From the NCBI RefSeq assembly GCF_020012125.1, contig NZ_JAIFAG010000001.1, forward strand, positions 2,914,001 through 2,978,000: DNA of 64,000 bases, written 5' to 3'. This document shows positions 1-9,368 of the stretch, piece by piece. Position 1 is the stretch's first letter, and every line of letters begins with the position of its first letter. The notes under the pieces were generated by a model. That model was not told the DNA's origin. It searched no databases and saw only the letters and a program-made list of their open reading frames with translations. Made by a program: the position numbers and the translations under genes. Origin of the DNA: Hymenobacter psoromatis (GTDB taxonomy: Bacteria > Bacteroidota > Bacteroidia > Cytophagales > Hymenobacteraceae).

Positions 1-323
1 TGGGCAATTACCTGTCCGTCTACCACGTAAAGCAGCGTTACGCCTTCTGGGCGCGGGTCGGTATCCCAGTGCAGGTGAGTTGGAGTTATTCGGTCGCCAA
101 TTGGCCTCATCCCGCGCGTTCTGGCATCGCAGGTAAAACGTTGGCGTACCAGCAATACCTGTTGCTGCAGCGGCCGATGTTTCAAAGCAGTTATCCAGGT
201 ATCTGAGCTAGCGGCGGTGTATAGAGCGCACGGCGGCGCAGCTTGGGCCGCTATCAAAGAAACTGTGAAACAGGCAACTAGCGTGAAAATAATTTTCATG
301 TGAGTTATAATTGCATGCTGCAT
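1..323 (-). CDS. Secreted protein of unknown function (3' end outside window)
   Basis: Reading leftward, an open frame runs from ATG at 323 past the window edge, about 107 codons. The first 30 or so residues form a signal peptide (charged start, hydrophobic IIFTLVACFTVSLIAAQA, then a likely cleavage site). The mature part has two cysteines and ends in LLYVVDGQVIA at the edge. The start at 323 is preferred over the in-frame ATG at 299 because an AGGAG box sits six bases upstream of it, a strong Shine-Dalgarno that is not the norm in Bacteroidota. I do not recognise the family. It is separated from rho, which reads the same way, by a hairpin terminator, so it is probably transcribed on its own. 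Confidence 0.6.
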   Translation of the reverse strand, partial: MQHAIITHMKIIFTLVACFTVSLIAAQAAPPCALYTAASSDTWITALKHRPLQQQVLLVRQRFTCDARTRGMRPIGDRITPTHLHWDTDPRPEGVTLLYVVDGQVIA

Positions 324-329
324 TTTTAT

Positions 330-334
330 CTCCT
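330..334 (-). promoter_or_regulatory. Shine-Dalgarno AGGAG deciding the start of the partial gene
   Basis: On the minus strand AGGAG is followed by six bases and then ATG at 323. This spacing favours 323 over 299 as the start of the leftmost gene. Confidence 0.5.
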
Positions 335-345
335 ACGGTAAATAT

Positions 346-382
346 AAAATGCTTCACCAAATTAAATTTGGTGAGGCATTTT
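346..382 (-). terminator. Palindromic terminator after rho
   Basis: The two 18-base arms (AAAATGCTTCACCAAATT and its near-perfect complement) leave a one-base centre. The ends are A/T, giving a U-run on either strand. It lies 20 bases after the rho stop codon. Confidence 0.7.
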
Positions 383-402
383 ACAAGCTGATTCCGACGG
401 CG

Positions 403-2631
403 TTACCCGTTCATCGCCAGCAGGAATTCTTCGTTGTCCTTGGTGCCTTTCATGCGGTCCTTGAGGAATTCCATTGCCTCGGTGGCGCTCATGTCGGTCA
501 TGAATTTGCGGAGCACCCACACGCGGCTCAGCTCGTCGCGGCTCATCAGCAGGTCTTCGCGGCGGGTGCCGGAAGCCGGGATGTCAATGGCCGGAAACAC
601 GCGCTTGTTGGCCAGCTTGCGGTCGAGCTGGAGTTCCATGTTGCCGGTGCCTTTGAATTCTTCGAAGATAACCTCGTCCATCTTGGAACCGGTTTCGATG
701 AGGGCGGTGGCGATAATTGTCAGGGAACCAGGGCCTTCGATATTACGGGCCGCACCGAAGAAACGCTTGGGCTTTTGCAGCGCGCCGGCATCAATACCAC
801 CCGAAAGGATGCGCGATGAGCTGGGCTGCACCGTGTTGTAGGCCCGCGCCAGGCGGGTAATTGAATCGAGCAGAATCACCACGTCGTGGCCGCACTCTAC
901 TAGCCGGCGGGCTTTGTCTAGGGCCAGTTCGGCGATTTTTACGTGGCGGTCGGCCATCTCGTCGAAGGTAGAAGACAGCACCTCGGCCTTCACCGAGCGC
1001 GACATGTCGGTCACTTCCTCCGGGCGCTCATCTATCAGCAAAATAATGAGGTAGACCTCGGGGTGATTCTCCGAAATCGCGTTGGCGATTTCCTGCAAAA
1101 GTACCGTCTTACCCGTCTTGGGCTGGGCCACGATAAGGCCGCGCTGCCCCTTGCCGATGGGCGCAAACAGGTCGAGCACGCGGGTGCTAATCTGGGTCGG
1201 CTTGGTACTGAGCTTGAGCTTCTCGTCGGCAAAAAGCGGGGTTAAGTGACTGAACGGCACGCGGTCGCGTACTTCCTCCACCGTGCGGCCGTTCATACTC
1301 TCCACGTTTACCAGGGCAAAGTATTTCTCGTTTTCGCGGGGCGGGCGCATGGTGCACTGCACCGTATCGCCGGCCTTGAGGCCAAACTGCCGCACCTGCT
1401 GCGGCGACACGTAGATGTCGTCGGGCGAGGATAAGTAATTGTAATACGGCGAGCGCAGGAAGCCGTAGCCACCATCGGCCATCAGCTCCATCGTGCCCGA
1501 GCCGGGTACTACCAAGTCTAACTCGGGGGTGCGGGCCGGGCGCGGAGCCTGCTGCGGCTGGCGCTGGTTATCGTCGCGGCGCTCTGGCTGCGGCTGCCTA
1601 GCCGTATTCTGCTGGCTATCATCTACTTGTTCAGTAGCAGCTGCCTGGTCATCGCCGCCGGTGCGCTGGCGCTCTTCGCGGCGCTGCTGGCGCTGGGCTT
1701 CGCGCTGGGCATAGCGCTCCTCGCGGCTAAGGCGGGGCTGGTCGGTGGCCCCTACCCCATTGGCGGGGCGCGGCTCGCGGGGCTGGCCGTTGTTGCCGTT
1801 GCTACCGTTGTTATTATCGCGTGGTTCGCGGTTTTCACGCGGCTCGCGTGGTTCACGCGGCTCGCGGAACTCGTTGCGGGGCTGGTCGTTGCGACGTTGG
1901 TTCTGGTCGCGGCCATCCCGGTTTTCGCGCGGCTCGCGGCCATCGCGGTTTTCCCGCTCGAAGCGCTGCTCGCGGGTTTCGCGGCGGTCGGCGTAAGGGT
2001 CGGGAGTAGGAACTTCGGCGGTGGCGGCCTCAGCGGCGGCGGCCGGAGCGGGCTGGCCGGGCTCGCGGCGTGGCAGGGGCCGGCCGGCGCGGTCCACGCG
2101 CTCGCGGCGCTCGCGGCGGGGCTGGGAGTCGTCCATCGTCACCGTGTTCTCATCGGCTGAATGGGTTTCGGCCGTGGGGTTGGTTTCGGTAGGCGGCGCG
2201 GTTTGCTCCTCCTCGGCTACCGGGGTGGTGGCCAGGGCCTGCTCGTCGGCTTCTACCCGTTCGAGGCGGGTAGGCTGCGGCGCTTCGGCCTCAACTGCTT
2301 GACTAACTTCTTGCGGCTCAGTATTTTTTACCGGCTCGGCCACGTCAGAAAAGGGCTGGTCGGCCGTGTCGGCGGCCGGGCGGCGGCGGCCGGCCCCGCC
2401 CCGCGTACCGCGAGCAGCCGGGGCTTCAGCTTCGGCGGGGGGGGTAGGCGCGGCGGCAGAAGCGGGCTTTTTAGCGGCGGGCGAACCATCGGGCTGCGCG
2501 GCCTGGTGGTCCAAGATTTTATAAATCAAATCCTGCTTGCTCAAGCGCTTGAAGTTCCCGACATTTAGCTGCTCGGCAACTTCCTTGAGTTCAGACAAAA
2601 GACGGTCTTTCAGCTCGTTAAGAGTATACAT
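403..2631 (-). CDS. rho: Transcription termination factor Rho with long disordered insert
   Basis: ATP-dependent RNA helicase that ends transcripts at Rho-dependent sites. The start [11 protein letters not shown] at 2631 gives 742 residues and begins exactly with the Rho_N helical domain (about 1-43); an upstream in-frame extension has no domain support. Residues about 46-368 are low complexity: first Ala/Pro/Glu-rich, then Arg/Asn/Glu-rich with REP/ENR repeats. The cold-shock-like RNA-binding domain follows (about 370-447, with GGYGFLRS). The ATPase has Walker A AQPKTGKT (502-509) and Walker B DVVILLDS (583-590). E. coli Rho is about 420 residues, so the insert accounts for nearly all the extra length; such inserts are known in Bacteroidota Rho. 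Many apparent ORFs on the opposite strand here are by-products of the repetitive, GC-rich insert. Confidence 0.97.
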   Translation of the reverse strand: MYTLNELKDRLLSELKEVAEQLNVGNFKRLSKQDLIYKILDHQAAQPDGSPAAKKPASAAAPTPPAEAEAPAARGTRGGAGRRRPAADTADQPFSDVAEPVKNTEPQEVSQAVEAEAPQPTRLERVEADEQALATTPVAEEEQTAPPTETNPTAETHSADENTVTMDDSQPRRERRERVDRAGRPLPRREPGQPAPAAAAEAATAEVPTPDPYADRRETREQRFERENRDGREPRENRDGRDQNQRRNDQPRNEFREPREPREPRENREPRDNNNGSNGNNGQPREPRPANGVGATDQPRLSREERYAQREAQRQQRREERQRTGGDDQAAATEQVDDSQQNTARQPQPERRDDNQRQPQQAPRPARTPELDLVVPGSGTMELMADGGYGFLRSPYYNYLSSPDDIYVSPQQVRQFGLKAGDTVQCTMRPPRENEKYFALVNVESMNGRTVEEVRDRVPFSHLTPLFADEKLKLSTKPTQISTRVLDLFAPIGKGQRGLIVAQPKTGKTVLLQEIANAISENHPEVYLIILLIDERPEEVTDMSRSVKAEVLSSTFDEMADRHVKIAELALDKARRLVECGHDVVILLDSITRLARAYNTVQPSSSRILSGGIDAGALQKPKRFFGAARNIEGPGSLTIIATALIETGSKMDEVIFEEFKGTGNMELQLDRKLANKRVFPAIDIPASGTRREDLLMSRDELSRVWVLRKFMTDMSATEAMEFLKDRMKGTKDNEEFLLAMNG

Positions 2632-2966
2632 AAAAGGGGTAGGAAGGAGAATCGAAACGGAGCCCAGCCAAGGCCAGTGGGCGGGCAGATGCGGCCGTTG
2701 CCGGGCCGCGCCCCGCCAGTCCGGTCCCACGGACCAGAAACCAACGACACGAAGCGCAAAAGCGCCACTCAACCAACAACGCGGCGGGCAATAAACAGGA
2801 ATGAGTGAGGTGTGAGAAGGATAGCCGGCAGCTCCACCAAAAGCAACCTGATTGAGCCGGCTACGCAGCAGGCCGGCCCGGTAGGCTAGCCCGGCCGGCC
2901 CCGCGGGCCGGCTTGCTGCTGCAATATTAAGTCATTACGCGCAAACGGCCAACGGGTTCGGGAAAA
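2632..2966. other. Non-coding gap upstream of rho (335 bp)
   Basis: No credible gene. Two inverted repeats are visible: an 8-bp stem TAGCCGGC/GCCGGCTA (2822-2829 with 2856-2863) and a GC-rich imperfect hairpin (2864-2922, arms containing GGCCGGCCCG and CGGGCCGGC). The second has no T-run but lies 45 bases after the alginate-lyase stop and may terminate it. The rest is probably the rho promoter and leader. I found no TAnnTTTG box for rho. Confidence 0.5.
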
Positions 2967-4106
2967 TCAGCGGGCGAGTACCGGAGCCCCGCTGCCCGCG
3001 GGCGCGGGCGCAAACAGCTCCAGCAGCTGAAAGCCGTTCATGCCTACGTCGCCCTGCCGCAACACGGCTTCGGCATCCTGATTGGGGTAGTAATGCAGCA
3101 GCAGAGCAAAATAAGCGGCATTGCGCACACCTTCCAGGTGGCCGCCGTTGCTGGCGAAGTACGGAAATGTGTCGGGGTGCAGGGTCCAGGCGGCCGCCCG
3201 GTCGAAGGCGGCTTGCAGCAATTGCCCGCCGGGGGTGCGCCACACGGGCTGCTGCTGGTCGGCAAAAATTTTGGCGGCCAGGCTAGCTGGCAGCAGGGCG
3301 TAGTGCGTGTAGGCCAGGCCCTTGAAGCCTTTGTCGGGGCCGCTGCGCCAGTTGGTGGTGCCACTGCGCTGCATTTCCTCCGGTAGGCTGCTATCGGCGG
3401 CCACTTCGCCGCGCATCAAGATTTGCCAACGCTCACGGGCCGTGCGCAGCCGCGGGGCGTCGCCCAGGTAAGCGGCGGCGCTGGCATCCAGCAGCACGCC
3501 CCACAGGCCGTGGTTGCGCGGGTTAGCGGCCTGCGATACGGGCAGCACCGTGGTGCGCAGAAACTGGTCAAATGGCGCGCTGTGCCAGCCGCCTACCCCC
3601 CGCACCCAACTGGCCGCCATAATCATATAGGGCAGATTAAAATTCACGTCGGCCTTGCCCTGCGGCGTAGCCACCTGCCGGAGCGTCCCGGCCCAGGCAT
3701 CCAGGATGCGCTGGGCGGTGGCGGCAAAGCGCGGGTCGGCGGTGAGCAGTTAGCACAGCCCGGCCCGGTACGCCACCTGGGCATCGGTGGCTAGTTGCTT
3801 AACCGTGTTGCCACTTTCGTTGACGCCATCGGCGGTATAGTGCGGGTCGGGGGCCAGCACCGCCACGGGTTGGGGCACGTAAGCCAGCTGCACCGTGCCC
3901 GCCCGGATGAACGCGGCGTAGGCGTCTTTATTACGACGCAAATTACTGATTTCTTCGGCATTGAGCAGAACCGTTGCCCCCGGCTGGTCCGCGGTGGGCT
4001 CCGCTTTGCCAGTGGGGGTAGGGACTTGGATGGGCATAGCCGGGGCCGGATTGGTGCTGCACAAGGCGCACAGCATCAAGAGCAAGTAAGGCCATGTGAG
4101 TTGCAT
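2967..4106 (-). pseudogene. Alginate-lyase-like secreted protein interrupted by an in-frame TAA
   Basis: Two pieces in one reading frame. The first, from ATG at 4106, has a signal peptide (hydrophobic LTWPYLLLMLCALC) and runs to TAA at 3752-3750. The second continues at 3749 without any frame change to TGA at 2967. Joined, they give 379 codons, a usual size for the alginate lyase family (Pfam Alginate_lyase, PF05426). The sequence across the stop (AYRAGLC-stop-LLTADPRFA) looks like the family's helix-turn stretch, and the second piece carries the NLPYMIMAASW and ANPRNHGLW segments. A single substitution, for example of a Tyr TAC codon, would explain the break. Real decay, read-through and a sequencing error are all possible. 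The family assignment rests on similarity of pattern only. Confidence 0.7.
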
Positions 4107-4240
4107 TTTGGTGGTCTGAAAGTCGAACTAGAGGAATAAAAACGGGTAGGGCTTGAACGTGCTTTTTTCGGGAGTAGCTATTTCGGGGGTTTGCTGCGCG
4201 CTGCCCTACCATTTACCGGCCCGCTTCTTTCTTAAAAAAC

Positions 4241-4248
4241 TACCTTTG
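4241..4248 (+). promoter_or_regulatory. Bacteroidota -7 box (TACCTTTG) for serS
   Basis: Matches TAnnTTTG and ends 7 bases before the serS ATG, implying a very short or absent 5' leader. No clear TTTG -33 box was identified. Confidence 0.6.
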
Positions 4249-4255
4249 CCGCACT

Positions 4256-5530
4256 ATGCTGCAAATCCAAGTTTTGAAAGAGCAAACCGACCGCGTGCTG
4301 GCCGGCCTTGCCAAACGCAATTTCCTGACAGCCGAAGCGGATGTGCGCGCTATCCTGGACCTCGACCAGCGCCGCCGCGCCATCCAGACCCAGCACGACG
4401 CCGCTCAGGCCGAAGCCAATGAACTGGCCCGCCGCATCGGGGGCCTGCTGAAAAGCGGCGACCGCGCCGCGGCCGACGACCTTAAGACCCACACCACCGC
4501 CCTCAAAGCCCAAATTAAAACCCAGGCCGACGAGCTGACGGCCACCGAGCAGCAGCAAACCCAGCTGCTCTACAAGCTGCCCAACGTGCCGCACGCGAGC
4601 GTGCCTGCCGGCCGCTCGGCCCAGGATAATGAGGTGGTGCGCGAGCACGGCACCAAGCCCACGCTGCCCGTCGGCTCCCTACCCCATTGGGACTTGATTA
4701 AGCAGTACGATATCATTGATTTTGAGCTGGGTATCAAGATTACCGGCGCAGGCTTTCCAGTGTATAAGGGGCAGGGCGCGCGCTTGCAACGGGCACTGAT
4801 TAATTTCTTTCTGGACGAGGCGCGCGACGCGGGCTACACCGAGGTGCAGCCGCCTATCCTGGTGAACGAGGCCAGCGGCTACGGTACTGGTAATCTGCCT
4901 GATAAGGAGGGCCAGATGTACTACGACGCGGCCGATAACCTCTACCTCATCCCGACCGCGGAGGTGCCGATTACTAACCTCTACCGCGACGAGATTATCG
5001 CGGCCGATAAGCTGCCCGTGCGTAATACCGGTTACACGCCCTGCTTCCGGCGCGAGGCTGGCTCGTGGGGAGCCGATGTGCGCGGCCTGAACCGCCTGCA
5101 CCAATTTGACAAAGTGGAGATAGTACAAATTACGCAACCCGAAAACTCCTACGCCGCCCACGAAGTAATGGTAAGTTACGTAGAGAGCCTGCTCCAGAAA
5201 CTGGAGCTTCCCTACCGCGTATTGCGCCTATGCGGTGGGGATATGGGTTTTACCTCAGCCCTGACCTACGACCTGGAAGTGTGGAGTGCAGCCCAGGGTC
5301 GCTGGCTGGAAGTCTCGTCGGTGTCCAATTTTGAGACCTTTCAGGCTAATCGCCTCAAGTGCCGCTACCGGGCCGAGGGTGGCAAGATGCAGCTGCTACA
5401 CACGCTTAACGGCTCGGCCCTGGCCCTACCCCGCATTGTAGCCGCGCTACTCGAAAATAATCAGTCGCCCGAAGGCATCAGACTGCCGCAAGCGCTGCAT
5501 AGCTACTGTGGCTTCGAAACTATCAGCTAA
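4256..5530 (+). CDS. serS: Serine--tRNA ligase
   Basis: Charges tRNA-Ser with serine in the cytoplasm. At 424 residues it has the normal length for bacterial SerRS. The first ~110 residues form the antiparallel coiled-coil arm that binds tRNA (KEQTDRVLAGLAKRNF to ELTATEQQQTQLL). The class II core follows: IPTAEVPITN (motif TxE binding serine), motif 2 TPCFRREAGSWG with RLHQFDKVE, and motif 3 HTLNGSALALPR near the end. All expected catalytic motifs are present. The ATG start is supported by the -7 box immediately upstream. It is preceded by a divergently oriented gene, so it has its own promoter. Confidence 0.97.
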   Translation: MLQIQVLKEQTDRVLAGLAKRNFLTAEADVRAILDLDQRRRAIQTQHDAAQAEANELARRIGGLLKSGDRAAADDLKTHTTALKAQIKTQADELTATEQQQTQLLYKLPNVPHASVPAGRSAQDNEVVREHGTKPTLPVGSLPHWDLIKQYDIIDFELGIKITGAGFPVYKGQGARLQRALINFFLDEARDAGYTEVQPPILVNEASGYGTGNLPDKEGQMYYDAADNLYLIPTAEVPITNLYRDEIIAADKLPVRNTGYTPCFRREAGSWGADVRGLNRLHQFDKVEIVQITQPENSYAAHEVMVSYVESLLQKLELPYRVLRLCGGDMGFTSALTYDLEVWSAAQGRWLEVSSVSNFETFQANRLKCRYRAEGGKMQLLHTLNGSALALPRIVAALLENNQSPEGIRLPQALHSYCGFETIS

Positions 5531-5767
5531 GAAACTGCCCTTTTAATAGTATTTTTAAAAGAAAGTTTGGATTTGTATAATAGAGATAGTTGACGCAATT
5601 GTTTCTTTTTTTTATACAATCTTGTTGAAGAGAAAAGTCCTAAAAAACGCCATTTTTTGCTTTAATGAAGGATAATTTATAAACTTTCTTCTTATTTAAG
5701 GTTAAAGTGAGCTAGTAAAATTTTCCGGTAGTAGTTTGGAATCGTTAAAGATTAAAAGCTCACCACT
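5531..5767. other. AT-rich non-coding leader region
   Basis: About 240 bases with clearly lower GC than the surroundings. It contains TTGACG (near 5591), a roughly 17-19-base T-rich spacer and TATACAAT, resembling a sigma-70-type -35/-10 pair, which is unusual in this phylum. There is no open frame of note. Confidence 0.35.
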
Positions 5768-6253
5768 ATGAAAATTCTCACCTTCCTCCGCTTCGCCACT
5801 TATGCCTTTATCAGCTGCTTGCTGGCAGCTGCTACGGCTCAGGCCCAGGATAACCATTTCGTAGCTAGCTCAGAACCTAGCCACAAACAACAGAACACCG
5901 AAATCACCTTTGCTGGCGCGCCGACGACGGATATCAGTGATATCCTCGTGGTGCAGCCCGTGAACTTAAGCGCGGTGCCAACTCCCGAAGAAGGCGCTTC
6001 TTTCTACGACGACTCGCGCAAGGACCTGAGCCAGTCGCTGGCCTGGATACTCGACCTTAATGCTGTGTCCCCCACTTACTGGAACCTCTATACGGAGTCG
6101 CGTATTCGCCTGAAAATGAAAGACTACACTGGTGCCAAGGCGGCCGCCGAAAAGTCTTACCAACTGGCTTTGAAAGGAATGCCGGCCAGCCGGGAGTACA
6201 TTATGCTCAGCGCCGATGTGATAAGCAAGGTGCACGCGCTAACCAAGCCCTAG
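5768..6253 (+). CDS. Secreted short paralogue of the DUF2911 protein tail
   Basis: 161 residues with a signal peptide (hydrophobic FATYAFISCLLAAATAQA, then QDN). Residues about 75-155 align with the last ~80 residues of the next gene: both carry YWN, then IRLKMKDY, then a KAAAEKS-type helix, an arrangement typical of a TPR-like helical repeat. The DUF2911 domain itself is missing, so it looks like a duplicated and truncated relative of its neighbour. Function unknown; probably periplasmic. A perfect hairpin terminator follows it, and the next gene has its own promoter box, so the two are likely separate transcripts. Confidence 0.75.
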   Translation: MKILTFLRFATYAFISCLLAAATAQAQDNHFVASSEPSHKQQNTEITFAGAPTTDISDILVVQPVNLSAVPTPEEGASFYDDSRKDLSQSLAWILDLNAVSPTYWNLYTESRIRLKMKDYTGAKAAAEKSYQLALKGMPASREYIMLSADVISKVHALTKP

Positions 6254-6294
6254 GACCGGCCTGCACCTAGCACCCACGCGAAACAAAACTAGCT

Positions 6295-6320
6295 AAAGCC
6301 CGCCCTACCCGGCGGGCTTT
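6295..6320 (+). terminator. Hairpin between the two paralogous secreted genes
   Basis: Perfect 10-bp stem AAAGCCCGCC/GGCGGGCTTT with a 6-base loop. The T-run is weak (three T, then GCTACTTTTG). Confidence 0.6.
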
Positions 6321-6322
6321 GC

Positions 6323-6330
6323 TACTTTTG
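6323..6330 (+). promoter_or_regulatory. -7 box TACTTTTG for the DUF2911 gene
   Basis: Fits TAnnTTTG. It lies 39 bases before the chosen ATG at 6370 and immediately after the preceding terminator. Confidence 0.4.
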
Positions 6331-6369
6331 GGGGTGGCAACCAGTTGCCGCCCTATTTTTTCGCGTTTT

Positions 6370-7263
6370 ATGAAAAATTTTGCTACGCACCTCGGGGCTC
6401 CCGTGGTGCTCGCCGCTATGCTGCTGGCCGCGCCGGTCGCCCAGGCCCAGATTATAACGCCCCAGCCCAGCCCCAAAAGCACGGTGATGCAGCGCGTGGG
6501 CCTCTCCGACGTGACTATTACCTACTCGCGGCCCGGCGTGAAGGGCCGTACTATTTTTGGGGCCGACAACTCGGTAGTACCCAACGGTAAGCGCTGGCGT
6601 ACAGGGGCTAACGCTACCACGAGCATCAAGTTTTCGGACGAAGTAACCATTGAGGGCCACAAGATTCCGGCTGGCGAGTACGGCATGTATACCGTGCCGC
6701 AGGCTACTGAATGGACCTTGGTACTCAACAAAAGTCTCAAGCAAGGGGCCGACGTGGACGGCTTCAAGGATGACCAGGACGTGCTACGCTTCACCCTGAA
6801 GCCCTACAAGCTGCCGGCCAAAGTCGAGACCTTCACCATCAACTTCGCCGACCTGACGCCCGCTACCGCCTCCGTGGTGATGGAGTGGGAAAATACCGGC
6901 GTTAAGTTTCGGATTCTGAGCGACGTGGACAGCAAGGTGATGGCGCAGATTGACGAGAAAGTAGTCAAAAACCCGAACCCTACGGCCAACGACCTAGCCG
7001 GGGCCGCCGTGTACTACAACGATAATAACAAGGACCCCAAGCAGGCCCTGGCCTGGATGGAGAAGGCCAACGCTACCCAGCCCAAGTACTGGAACGTGAA
7101 TACGGAAGCCAAAATCCGCCTGAAAATGAAAGATTATAAAGGAGCCATCGCCGCCGCCGAAAAGTCGAAAAAACTGGCTATGGAGGCGCTGCCACCCAAT
7201 GGCGATTACGTGAAAATGGACGATGAGCTGATTGCTGAAGCCAAGAAGGGAGGTAAGAAGTAG
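6370..7263 (+). CDS. DUF2911 secreted protein with C-terminal helical repeat
   Basis: 297 residues from ATG at 6370, chosen because it places a signal peptide first (MKNFATHL, hydrophobic stretch, cleavage near AQAQ). A start 51 bases upstream would bury it. Residues about 25-175 match the DUF2911 pattern seen in Bacteroidota: ITYSRPGVKGRTIFG, VPNGKRWRTGANATT, and IPAGEYGMYTVP. The last ~80 residues are TPR-like (AWMEKANATQPKYWN, IRLKMKDYKGAIAAAEKS) and are shared with the preceding gene. Likely periplasmic. No biochemical role is established for the family. The stop codon directly abuts palindrome A1. Confidence 0.85.
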   Translation: MKNFATHLGAPVVLAAMLLAAPVAQAQIITPQPSPKSTVMQRVGLSDVTITYSRPGVKGRTIFGADNSVVPNGKRWRTGANATTSIKFSDEVTIEGHKIPAGEYGMYTVPQATEWTLVLNKSLKQGADVDGFKDDQDVLRFTLKPYKLPAKVETFTINFADLTPATASVVMEWENTGVKFRILSDVDSKVMAQIDEKVVKNPNPTANDLAGAAVYYNDNNKDPKQALAWMEKANATQPKYWNVNTEAKIRLKMKDYKGAIAAAEKSKKLAMEALPPNGDYVKMDDELIAEAKKGGKK

Positions 7264-7265
7264 GC

Positions 7266-7385
7266 GTCCGTCCTTGCGAGCGCAACGAAGTGAAGCGCGG
7301 CAATCTTTCCTAATCGTTGGAGTTAGTATCTCAACGCTTAGGAAAGATTGCCGCGCTTCACTTCGTTGCGCTCGCAAGGACGGAC
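7266..7385. repeat. Palindromic repeat family A, copy 1
   Basis: Inverted repeat with arms of about 45 bases containing TCCTTGCGAGCGCAACGAAG and GCGCGGCAATCTTTCC, and a short unpaired centre. It fills the space between two convergent genes. Copies A2 (17264) and A3 (44612) share the arm sequence. Confidence 0.9.
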
Positions 7386-7392
7386 AGTTTTA

Positions 7393-9360
7393 CTACGGCA
7401 ACACCTTCACTATCAGCTGCGAAGCGTGCGCGGGATTATGGTACAGCCGGTGCGTTTCGGCCTTAAAGTCGCCGGCACTGGCCTCGAAGATATTAGGCAC
7501 GTAGGTTTGGGGGTTCAGGTCCACGAGCGGAAACCAGGTGCTTTGGATTTGCACCATCAAGCGGTGGCCTTTTTTGAACGTGTGCAGCAGGTCCTGCACG
7601 GTGAAGGGCACGGCAGTTACCGCATTGGCCACGAAGGGCTGGGGCGTGGTGAAGCTGTCGCGGAAGCGGCCGCGCATCACCTCTGAGCGCACCAGCTGCT
7701 GATAGCCGGCCAGGTGCTGACCGGGGGCGGTATGAGCATTGTCGGGGGTGTCGTCGGGGTAAACATCAATAATTTTCACCACCCAGTCGGCATCGGTGCC
7801 GGTGGTGGCTACTTGCAGCCGCGCTTCGATGGGTCCGGCCAATGTCAGGGCTTCGGCCAGCGGCTCGGTTTGGTAGGTGAGCACGTCGGGGCGACGGCTG
7901 GCAAAGCGCTGGTCGTCAGTCATATATTGTTTGGTCATGCCGGGGGCGATGGCCTCGGTGTAGGGCACAGGATGAGCGGGGTCGCTCACGAACTGGTCAA
8001 ACTCGAAGTTGATGCCGGCCATGCGGCGTTCGTTGTCGCCGCTGGTGGGCGGGCTGAAGCTGAGGCCGCCGGCCTGCCGGAAGTACAGCGTCTTTGCCTG
8101 GGCCTGCCGGGGTGGCCAGGCATCGAAGGCGCGCCAACGGTTGCTACCCCCCTCAAAAACAGTAGCTTCGGGCAGGCCCGCGAGGGCTGCGCCAGGATTA
8201 GCATCTTTCAGATACGACTTAAAAAAGGGTGCCTCGATGTATTGCTGGTACCAAAGCGACGGCGAGGGGCCGTACTCCACGTTGCCCACGTACTCGCCGC
8301 TGGTGTTGCTCCAGCCGCCGTGCACCCACGGCCCCCACACGAAGCGGTTGCTGAGGCCGGGGTTTTGCTCTTCGATGGCCTGGTAGGTGTGCAGGGTGCC
8401 AAAAAGGTCCTCGGCATCGTTGAAACCACCCACTACCAGCACGGCCGCTTTCAGGTCGTGCAGGTGCGGGCGCGGGTCGCGGGCCTGCCAGAAGGCATCG
8501 TAGTTGGGGTGGGCCACCAAGTCGCTCCAGTGCTGATACTGGCCGTGGAAGTAGCGCTCATTCACGTTTTTGAGCGGGCCCAGGTTCTGGTAAAAAGCGT
8601 AGCCGTCGGGTGTTTTCATGGGCGGGCCGTCGGGGTAGTGGGCCTGCGGCTGAGGGCGGGGCTGGCCAAAGGTGGCCCAGAAGCTCATCACGTTCGTCAG
8701 GAAAAACGCGCCGTTGTGGTGGTCATCGTCCCAAAACCAGTTCATGACCGGCGCTTGCGGGCTGGAAGCCTTCAGGGCGGGATGGCGGCTCAGCAGGCCC
8801 ACCGTGGTGTAAAAGCCGGGGTAAGAAATACCCAACTGCCCCACGCGGCCGTTGTTCTTAGGGCCTTTTTTAGTCAGAAACTCAATGGTATCGTAGGTGT
8901 CGGTGCTTTCGTCCACGGCTTTTTTGCCAGCGTGCGGGCCGTCCTCGGGCCGAATATCCTCAAAAGCACCTTCCGATAAATAGCGCCCCCGCACGTCCTG
9001 AATGGCGAAAATATAGCCCTCGCGCAGCAAAAAACCGTCGGGGTTTACGCGCAGGCGGTACTGGCCCGGCCCGTAGGGACCCGCCGAGTAGGGCGTGCGG
9101 GTGAGTAGGATGGGGTAGCGCACGCGGTCGGCATCCTTGGGCACGTAGAGCACGGTGTAGAGCTTCACCCCGTCGCGCATCGGTATCTGAATTTCGCGCT
9201 TATCGTAGTGCTCGCGGGTGTAGAGCGTATCGGCGAAAACGCGGGCCAGGCCCTGCGTATCGCTCACGCGCTGGGTATCGGGGGGTAGGACCAGCGACTG
9301 CGCGCGGGCGGCGGGGGTATCCAGGGCAAGCAGGCAGGCGGCAAGTAAGAGCTGTTTCAT
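7393..9360 (-). CDS. S15/CocE-NonD family alpha/beta hydrolase, secreted
   Basis: 655 residues from ATG at 9360, which begins a signal peptide (MKQLLLAACLLAL, cleavage near ARAQ). An in-frame upstream extension would start inside palindrome D and is rejected. Family features of the X-Pro dipeptidyl-peptidase/cocaine esterase group: REIQIPMRDGVKLYTVLYVP at the domain start, QDVRGRYLSEG, and nucleophile elbow GQLGISYPG (Ser179). The C-terminal half is the jelly-roll X-Pro_DPP C-domain (GPIEARLQVATTGTDADWVVK, DVYPDD). Such enzymes hydrolyse N-acyl or ester bonds; the precise substrate cannot be read from sequence. Likely periplasmic. Confidence 0.9.
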   Translation of the reverse strand: MKQLLLAACLLALDTPAARAQSLVLPPDTQRVSDTQGLARVFADTLYTREHYDKREIQIPMRDGVKLYTVLYVPKDADRVRYPILLTRTPYSAGPYGPGQYRLRVNPDGFLLREGYIFAIQDVRGRYLSEGAFEDIRPEDGPHAGKKAVDESTDTYDTIEFLTKKGPKNNGRVGQLGISYPGFYTTVGLLSRHPALKASSPQAPVMNWFWDDDHHNGAFFLTNVMSFWATFGQPRPQPQAHYPDGPPMKTPDGYAFYQNLGPLKNVNERYFHGQYQHWSDLVAHPNYDAFWQARDPRPHLHDLKAAVLVVGGFNDAEDLFGTLHTYQAIEEQNPGLSNRFVWGPWVHGGWSNTSGEYVGNVEYGPSPSLWYQQYIEAPFFKSYLKDANPGAALAGLPEATVFEGGSNRWRAFDAWPPRQAQAKTLYFRQAGGLSFSPPTSGDNERRMAGINFEFDQFVSDPAHPVPYTEAIAPGMTKQYMTDDQRFASRRPDVLTYQTEPLAEALTLAGPIEARLQVATTGTDADWVVKIIDVYPDDTPDNAHTAPGQHLAGYQQLVRSEVMRGRFRDSFTTPQPFVANAVTAVPFTVQDLLHTFKKGHRLMVQIQSTWFPLVDLNPQTYVPNIFEASAGDFKAETHRLYHNPAHASQLIVKVLP

Positions 9361-9368
9361 CGCCGCAA

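Noticed and set aside
1493..2568. Several plus-strand frames opposite the Rho insert
   Set aside because: They arise from the repetitive Arg/Asn codons of Rho read on the other strand.
2632..2772. Extended N-terminus of Rho starting at 2772
   Set aside because: Rho proteins begin at or near the Rho_N domain; the extra 47 residues have no similarity and lie in a likely leader.
2864..2922. Riboswitch in the rho leader
   Set aside because: Only GC-rich inverted repeats are visible; no conserved aptamer core was recognised.
7714..8979. 421-codon plus-strand frame opposite the S15 hydrolase
   Set aside because: Antisense by-product of the GC-rich gene; no signal, domain or promoter.
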